Below are positions 4,724-5,167 of a stretch of DNA of 5,167 nucleotides, piece after piece. A program made the position numbers and the translations under genes. Within the stretch, counting starts at the first letter, position 1; every line of letters starts with the position of its first letter. The notes under the pieces were generated by a model. That model ran no database searches. It saw only the letters and a list, made by a program, of their open reading frames with translations, and was not told the DNA's origin. This DNA is from Ardenticatenia bacterium (GTDB lineage Bacteria; Chloroflexota; Anaerolineae; Aggregatilineales; Aggregatilineaceae), in contig JALSSH010000040.1 of assembly GCA_026984385.1 (NCBI GenBank), positions 1 through 5,167 of the forward strand, in the 5' to 3' direction.

Positions 4724-5167
4724 CGATCCCCTGTTCCCGCAAACGTTGCACCACGCGCTCCGCCGTCAGCGGCACACGGTCAAACCAAATCCCGACCGCG
4801 TCCCGCACAGCAGCGTCAACGGCGGCAGCCAACGGAATAAACGGCATCTCGGCCATGCCGCGCGCGCCCCAAGGCCCACGCGGGTCGGCGAATTCCAAGA
4901 TCACCGACTTGACCTCGTGGGGAATATCCCACACGGTGGGGATCAAATACGTGGATAGGTTCGGGTTCAAGATGCGCCCGCCCTCGGTGATCAAGCGCTC
5001 CGTGATCGCGTAGCCGACCGCCTGCACCACCGCGCCCTCGATCTGTCCCTCTACGTTCTGCGGATGGATCGCCTTGCCCACGTCGTGCGCAGAAACCACT
5101 CGCACCACCTCCACTTGCCCGGTCTCGATATCCACTTCCACTTCCACAAACTGCGCCATATAGCCAT
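4713..5167 (-). CDS. molybdopterin-binding xanthine dehydrogenase-family large subunit (C-terminal fragment)
   Basis: The last 150 or so codons of a molybdenum hydroxylase catalytic subunit; the frame runs off the window edge (Gly-Tyr precede the Met at 5157-5159), so that Met is internal. The family hydroxylates purines, aldehydes or N-heterocycles at a molybdopterin cofactor, working with FAD and [2Fe-2S] subunits not seen here. Counting from the internal Met, visible motifs are FVEVEVDIETGQVEV (4-18), SAHDVGKAIHPQNVEGQIEG (23-42), the NPNLSTYLIPT segment (65-75) and GARGMAEMPFIPLAAA (98-113). Within the last motif E104 (bases 4848-4850) aligns with the catalytic glutamate of xanthine dehydrogenase (VGEPP motif). 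The terminal LTAERVV (131-137) is also typical. The substrate cannot be told from this part. It is followed directly by yqeB and yqeC-mocA, suggesting a selenium-dependent enzyme such as a purine or xanthine hydroxylase. It ends in TAG inside the yqeB start region. Confidence 0.94.
   Translation of the reverse strand, partial: GYMAQFVEVEVDIETGQVEVVRVVSAHDVGKAIHPQNVEGQIEGAVVQAVGYAITERLITEGGRILNPNLSTYLIPTVWDIPHEVKSVILEFADPRGPWGARGMAEMPFIPLAAAVDAAVRDAVGIWFDRVPLTAERVVQRLREQGIGVV

Noticed and set aside
4001..4840. A 279-codon open frame on the plus strand.
   Set aside because: Antisense to yqeB, with its low-complexity His/Arg/Pro-rich composition typical of the opposite strand of GC-rich genes; no recognisable motifs.

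Overview
The window looks like a bacterial chromosome segment, most likely from a member of the Chloroflexota (Anaerolineae-like). This is inferred from the GC-rich coding style and from the membrane protein at 1643-2449, whose Thr/Pro linkers (PTATPVG, PTATPIG) flank an Ig-like extracellular domain, a design I associate with that phylum. No 16S or other phylogenetic marker is present to confirm it. The window holds seven visible protein genes (two cut by the window edges) and no tRNA, rRNA, CRISPR array or transposon that I can see.

Layout: (1) 1-231, +, is the 3' end of queA (queuosine tRNA modification). (2) 236-508, -, is a small unrecognised gene of about 90 codons, convergent with queA and with its own recognisable promoter. 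(3) 509-752 is a comparatively AT-rich divergent intergenic region with candidate promoters for both flanking genes. (4) 753-1646, +, is a trimeric-type purine nucleoside phosphorylase. It is coupled through a 4-base ATGA overlap to (5) 1643-2449, +, a two-helix membrane protein with an exported beta domain. (6) 5167 down to 2457, -, is a three-gene molybdenum hydroxylase cluster, read in transcription order. It comprises the C-terminal end of a molybdopterin-binding xanthine dehydrogenase-family subunit, yqeB, and a fused yqeC-mocA gene. The xdh and yqeB genes overlap by 11 bases. yqeB and yqeC-mocA are separated by 86 bases containing a strong GC hairpin.

How the genes work together: YqeB and YqeC are family markers of selenium-dependent molybdenum hydroxylases, in which a labile selenium atom is thought to sit on the molybdenum cofactor. 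MocA attaches CMP to molybdopterin to make the cytosine dinucleotide cofactor that XDH-family enzymes bind. The cluster therefore looks like an enzyme gene followed by its dedicated cofactor-maturation genes. The convergent purine nucleoside phosphorylase releases hypoxanthine or guanine, which could feed a xanthine dehydrogenase, but that link rests only on adjacency across opposite strands. I saw no wholly new defence or mobile system. The most noteworthy items are the YqeC-MocA fusion, the small orphan gene at 236-508 and the membrane protein coupled to the phosphorylase.
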